NCBI GenBank assembly: GCA_963752745.1
Contig: CAVWAK010000040.1
Span: 1 to 64,000 of the forward strand
DNA length: 64,000 bases
Origin: Thiogranum sp963752745
GTDB taxonomy: Bacteria > Pseudomonadota > Gammaproteobacteria > DSM-19610
Direction: 5' to 3'
Part shown: positions 61,112 through 64,000 of the stretch, one piece after another
Numbering within the stretch: the first letter of the stretch is position 1
Layout of the letters: each line of letters opens with the position of its first letter
Program-made: the position numbers and the translations under genes
The notes under the pieces: model-generated
The model's database searches: none
The model's input: the letters and a program-made list of their open reading frames with translations, nothing else
What the model was told of the DNA's origin: nothing

Positions 61112-62569
61112 CTATTTCTGTTCACGTGCCTTCAGTATCTGTTTGAACTCGGTCAGGCGAGCTTCAAATCGGGCACGTTCATATTGGCTTAACCCCTTGT
61201 GCTTGAGGGCGCGTTCCATCTGATCTATGGCGAAGCGCAGGTTGCCGTACAGATAGTACACCTCGGCCGAGGCAACATTGGTTTCCCAGGCCGGACCAGA
61301 GACACTTGCTGCTTTGGCCCATAGTTCATATATCTCCGGTGTACGCGCCTGTTTGTTGCGCAGCATCTTTACGGCCTGATCGCGAGCCTCGGCAGCCTGG
61401 CCGCTCTGGATCAATGCCGAGGTGTAGTATTGGCCAACTATGAGGTCACCGGGATAGAGCTTCAGTGTTTCGCTGAAGCGCTTGAGTGCCGCATCAGTCT
61501 GTCCGCTGTCGAGCTCCAGCCGGGCCATACTGATGCGATAGATCTTACGATCCGGCTCCTTGTTGAGCAGGGGCTGCAACTGTTTTTTTGCCGTTGCGTA
61601 ATCATTGTTGCGCCAGTATGCCAGGGCCAGGCCATATTGATCGGCGGGCCCGGCCGACTGCTTTTTGGCACGATTCTGGAACGTGCTTAATATGGTTTGC
61701 GGGCTGCTGGATTCCAGGACCTGGAGGCGTGCACGGATCAACTGAAACTCGAGGGAATCAAGTTCCTTTCCGCGGCCGTATTTTTCGGCTCGTGACATGG
61801 ATTCGGCAATACGGTTGGTGGTGACCGGGTGGGTGCTGAGAAATTCGGGGACATTATTACCGTACAGTCGTGTCGATTGATGCAGGCGCTCGAAGAAGCT
61901 CGGCATACCGTAAGGGTCTATACCGGAGCGCGCCAGTGTCTGGATGCCTATGCGGTCAGCCTCTTTTTCATTGGCGCGCGTAAAATTCAGTTGTCGCTGT
62001 ATGTTGCCCGCTTGCACGGCCGAGATCGCGGCAATACCGGCATCCGGGCTGTCGGCAGCGACCCCAAGCAGAATGCCGGCGATCATGGCTGCCGCTGTAG
62101 GCAGGCTCATCTGCTGGGCGCTTTCATAGGCACGCAGCAAGTGGCGCTGGGTAACGTGCGCGATTTCGTGGGCCATTACACCTGCCAGCTCGGATTCGTT
62201 CTCCGCGGTAAGAATCAGGCCGGTATGGATCCCGATGTAGCCGCCGGGACCTGCAAACGCGTTCACTGCAGAATTGTCGACCACGAAAAATGTGAAGGGG
62301 TAACTGGGGGCGTCGCTGTTGGCGACCAGACGCTGGCCGAGCTGGCTGATGTAACCGTGAATATCCGGATCCGAGACCAGTTTCGAGCTGGCACGAATGT
62401 AGCGCATAAACTCCTCACCGAACGCCATCTCCTGTGCTGGTGAAATAAGCGATCCACTGGAATCACCGAAATCCGGTAAATCGCTGCCTGAGATATCGCT
62501 GTGAATAAGGGGCGTATTGAGAACTAGCGCACCGCATAGTGCGGCACTTATTAACCGACGGACATTCAT
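61112..62569 (-). CDS. bepA: BepA-like M48 metalloprotease with TPR domain
   Basis: A 485-residue periplasmic protein. After a signal peptide (LISAALCGALVLNTP) comes an M48 zinc protease domain with HEIAHVTQRH at residue 134 and the third ligand region NEKEADRIG. The C-terminal half has TPR repeats (YGLALAYWRNNDYATA, LFEQL-like helices, ALKHKGLSQYERARFEA). BepA helps assemble LptD and BAM clients or degrades failed ones. The gene is upstream of, but separated by a 197-base gap from, soxX. Confidence 0.9.
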   Translation of the reverse strand: MNVRRLISAALCGALVLNTPLIHSDISGSDLPDFGDSSGSLISPAQEMAFGEEFMRYIRASSKLVSDPDIHGYISQLGQRLVANSDAPSYPFTFFVVDNSAVNAFAGPGGYIGIHTGLILTAENESELAGVMAHEIAHVTQRHLLRAYESAQQMSLPTAAAMIAGILLGVAADSPDAGIAAISAVQAGNIQRQLNFTRANEKEADRIGIQTLARSGIDPYGMPSFFERLHQSTRLYGNNVPEFLSTHPVTTNRIAESMSRAEKYGRGKELDSLEFQLIRARLQVLESSSPQTILSTFQNRAKKQSAGPADQYGLALAYWRNNDYATAKKQLQPLLNKEPDRKIYRISMARLELDSGQTDAALKRFSETLKLYPGDLIVGQYYTSALIQSGQAAEARDQAVKMLRNKQARTPEIYELWAKAASVSGPAWETNVASAEVYYLYGNLRFAIDQMERALKHKGLSQYERARFEARLTEFKQILKAREQK

Positions 62570-62726
62570 TGACTATGGAGAATACCTCAGTCAATGACGT
62601 GAGACTAGCGTCGGCTGTCGCTATCAAGGGGTGAACATTATATATAGTTGCCAGCGGTAGCTCTTTCTCTTGACAGAAGCGGCTTTCTCAGCCAGAATAT
62701 TAGGGATATCTTATATAGGTTGCGCC

Positions 62727-63071
62727 ATGCTTGGTATTGAAGAAATTGACGCTGCAGGTCTGGCGGCGCTGATGGAGTGCAGTAATGCGCCGTTGCTGGT
62801 CGATGTGCGTAGCCCCGCAGAAATGGCGCAGGGCATGTTGCCGGGTGCCCAGATCGTGCCTATGCACCTGGTGCCGCTCAGGCTGGACGAGTGGCGTAGC
62901 CATGAAAAGATCGTCTTTTACTGCCGTACCGGCGCTCGTTCGGGCCAGGTTTGTGCTTTTTTGCAGCAACAGGGTATTGAATCAGTGGTTAATCTGCGTG
63001 GCGGTATAGTCGACTGGCACCGTCAGGGATTACAGATTGAGGTACCGGCGGCCGCAAACCTGTCCAGTTAG
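62727..63071 (+). CDS. Rhodanese-domain sulfurtransferase
   Basis: A 114-residue single-domain rhodanese. The active-site loop FYCRTGARSG has catalytic Cys66. The N-terminal part shows LLVDVRSPAEMAQGMLPGAQ. The ATG at 62727, with AGG upstream, gives a compact protein without signal peptide, so it is cytoplasmic. Near TusA and the sox genes it may pass persulfide sulfur between carriers. Confidence 0.9.
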   Translation: MLGIEEIDAAGLAALMECSNAPLLVDVRSPAEMAQGMLPGAQIVPMHLVPLRLDEWRSHEKIVFYCRTGARSGQVCAFLQQQGIESVVNLRGGIVDWHRQGLQIEVPAAANLSS

Positions 63072-63121
63072 GCGCGCTTTACTGCATTACCCGCAAATTA
63101 CTGCAATCATCCGCTTTGGGC

Positions 63122-63150
63122 TTGCGTTTAAGCGGGACTTATCCTATAAA
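63122..63150 (+). promoter_or_regulatory. Sigma-70 promoter upstream of the TusA-like gene
   Basis: TTGCGT and TATAAA are separated by 17 bases, 77 bases before the start codon. The -10 is one base from consensus. Confidence 0.6.
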
Positions 63151-63226
63151 GAGCGCCCACCTTGATATACTTAGCAATTACTGTTTCGCGGTTAAATACC
63201 AATACACGTTTAAGGAGCGCTGTACG

Positions 63227-63457
63227 ATGGCAAATTTTGATGAAGAATTAGACGCATCCGGACTGAACTGCCCCCTGCCGATCCTGCGGGCAAAGAAGGC
63301 TCTGGGTACGATCAATAGTGGTCAAGTACTGCGCATCATTGCTACTGACCCGGGTTCAGTGAAAGATTTCGAAGCTTTCGCCAAGCAGACCGGTAACGAA
63401 CTGCTGGAATCCAAGGAAGCTGGCGGCAAGTACGAGTTTCTGATCAAGAAGAATTAA
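63227..63457 (+). CDS. TusA-family sulfur carrier
   Basis: A 76-residue cytoplasmic sulfur carrier. The signature cysteine is Cys15 in LDASGLNCPLPILRAKKAL, the CPxP motif of the family. AAGGAG sits nine bases before the ATG at 63227. TusA proteins in sulfur oxidisers pass sulfane sulfur from rhodaneses and DsrE to DsrC or other targets. A rhodanese lies just upstream. Confidence 0.92.
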   Translation: MANFDEELDASGLNCPLPILRAKKALGTINSGQVLRIIATDPGSVKDFEAFAKQTGNELLESKEAGGKYEFLIKKN

Positions 63458-63477
63458 GCTGCTGGCATGACAAAAAA

Positions 63478-63514
63478 GGGGCTGGAGGATATATATCCTC
63501 CAGCCCCTTTTTTT
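63478..63514. terminator. Bidirectional terminator, 30-base perfect palindrome
   Basis: GGGGCTGGAGGATAT and ATATCCTCCAGCCCC form a perfect palindrome flanked by A6 and T7, so it can serve both the TusA gene and the convergent outer-membrane protein gene. Confidence 0.9.
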
Positions 63515-63532
63515 CTGCGCTTTAACCAGGCT

Positions 63533-64000
63533 TTAGATATTCCACACCAGCTGGGCGCTGAGAATGTTTACGTCGGCGTCGTATTCGCCGTTGATATTAC
63601 CCGCACTGGTAGAAGTGTGGTCGATCTTGGGGTCGTCAACGAAGAGATGAGCGTAACCGACATCGACCCCGAAGCTTTGGTTGATTTGATAACCAAAGCC
63701 CACCGAGACCCAGGTGCGGTCCTCACCCGGGATGCGTGGGTGTACGGTGCTCGGCATCCGGGATCGGGGTTTCATCGTAGGCAACGCCGCCGCGGAAGGT
63801 CCAGGCACTGTTCATGCGGTAATCCACGCCGACGGAATAGCGCATGACGTCATCCCAGTTTTCGTCGACGACGGAATCCGGTTGGACAAACGAATCGAAT
63901 TTCACTCTCAACTCGTCAAAATTGTCCCAGCCGGTCCAGGTTGCGTCGGCCATTACCGACCACTTGCTGTTTAAATCGTGCCACGCGCTGAGCGATGCGG
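63533..64000 (-). pseudogene. FadL/OmpP1-type outer-membrane protein, 3' part, frameshifted
   Basis: Two minus-strand frames together give the C-terminal strands of a FadL-family hydrophobic-compound channel. The upstream frame has WDNFDELRVKFDS, WDDVMRYSVGVDYRMNSAW and GGVAYDETPIPDAEHRTP. One extra base near 63737 changes frame, and the next continues RIPGEDRTWVSVGFGYQINQ to the end SAQLVWNI. Family members read ...RTPRIPDxDRTW, so the join is clear. The 5' part is outside the window. Either a sequence error or a disabled gene. Confidence 0.78.

Overview
The window reads as a mid-GC chromosomal segment of a chemolithotrophic, sulfur-oxidising gammaproteobacterium, in the broad Chromatiales-like sense. 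The evidence is a truncated Sox thiosulfate-oxidation set (soxXYZA plus soxB, no soxCD visible) combined with ordinary gammaproteobacterial housekeeping blocks: tol-pal-cpoB-queE-queC, glrK-qseG-glrR, sucCD-nadE-glnB, bamD/rluD/pgeF, clpB, aspS-nudB-nadA-yebC-ruvCA and pilSR-pilA. No phage, insertion sequence, CRISPR array or replication origin was seen. The species cannot be named from this window.

Layout. 1-7.9 kb: a surface-polysaccharide locus with two GT4 glycosyltransferases, an asparagine-synthase-type amidotransferase, a PAPS sulfotransferase, a Wzx-like flippase broken by two frameshifts, and a TMTC-like GT-C membrane glycosyltransferase. 8-11.9 kb: a type IV major pilin (frameshifted) with a sigma-54 type promoter, its PilS/PilR two-component pair, and a small zinc-ribbon protein. 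12-16.2 kb: sucCD, NAD+ synthetase and the PII protein. 16.2-24.1 kb: bamD, rluD, pgeF, a ZIP transporter, gcvR, a peptide deformylase, clpB behind a sigma-32-like promoter, and a small outer-membrane barrel. 24.2-28.0 kb: an SDR oxidoreductase, then a PomA/PomB stator pair with a PilZ protein. 28.0-39.5 kb: an Atm1-type ABC exporter, then fmdB-like, aspS, nudB, nadA, yebC, ruvC and ruvA, with ruvB 2.6 kb further on. A DsrC-like gene and glutathione-dependent formaldehyde detoxification genes lie between ruvA and ruvB.

39.5-43.4 kb: a GlpD-like dehydrogenase with a glycerophosphodiesterase, a HIT protein, a small lipoprotein, a second DsrC-like gene, and the decayed remains of a TlpA-type thioredoxin. 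43.4-54.1 kb: glrK-qseG-glrR, an EF-hand protein, then ybgC-tolQRAB-pal-cpoB and queE-queC. 54.1-63.5 kb: a sulfur region with a YeeE/YedE transporter, tRNA-Lys, an AraC regulator, soxB, soxAZYX, a BepA-like protease, a rhodanese and a TusA-like sulfur carrier. The window ends inside a FadL-type outer-membrane protein that is also frameshifted.

Functionally, the sulfur genes suggest thiosulfate import (YeeE/YedE), periplasmic oxidation (Sox) and cytoplasmic sulfur relay (rhodanese, TusA). Two DsrC-family proteins both keep the upstream cysteine (CysB) but lack the C-terminal one (CysA). This does not match the usual DsrC, TusE or RspA types and is the most unusual protein-level observation here. 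Several otherwise intact genes carry single-base frameshifts (flippase twice, pilin, FadL), which could be sequence errors or real loss. One locus (the TlpA relic) carries enough lesions to be a true pseudogene.
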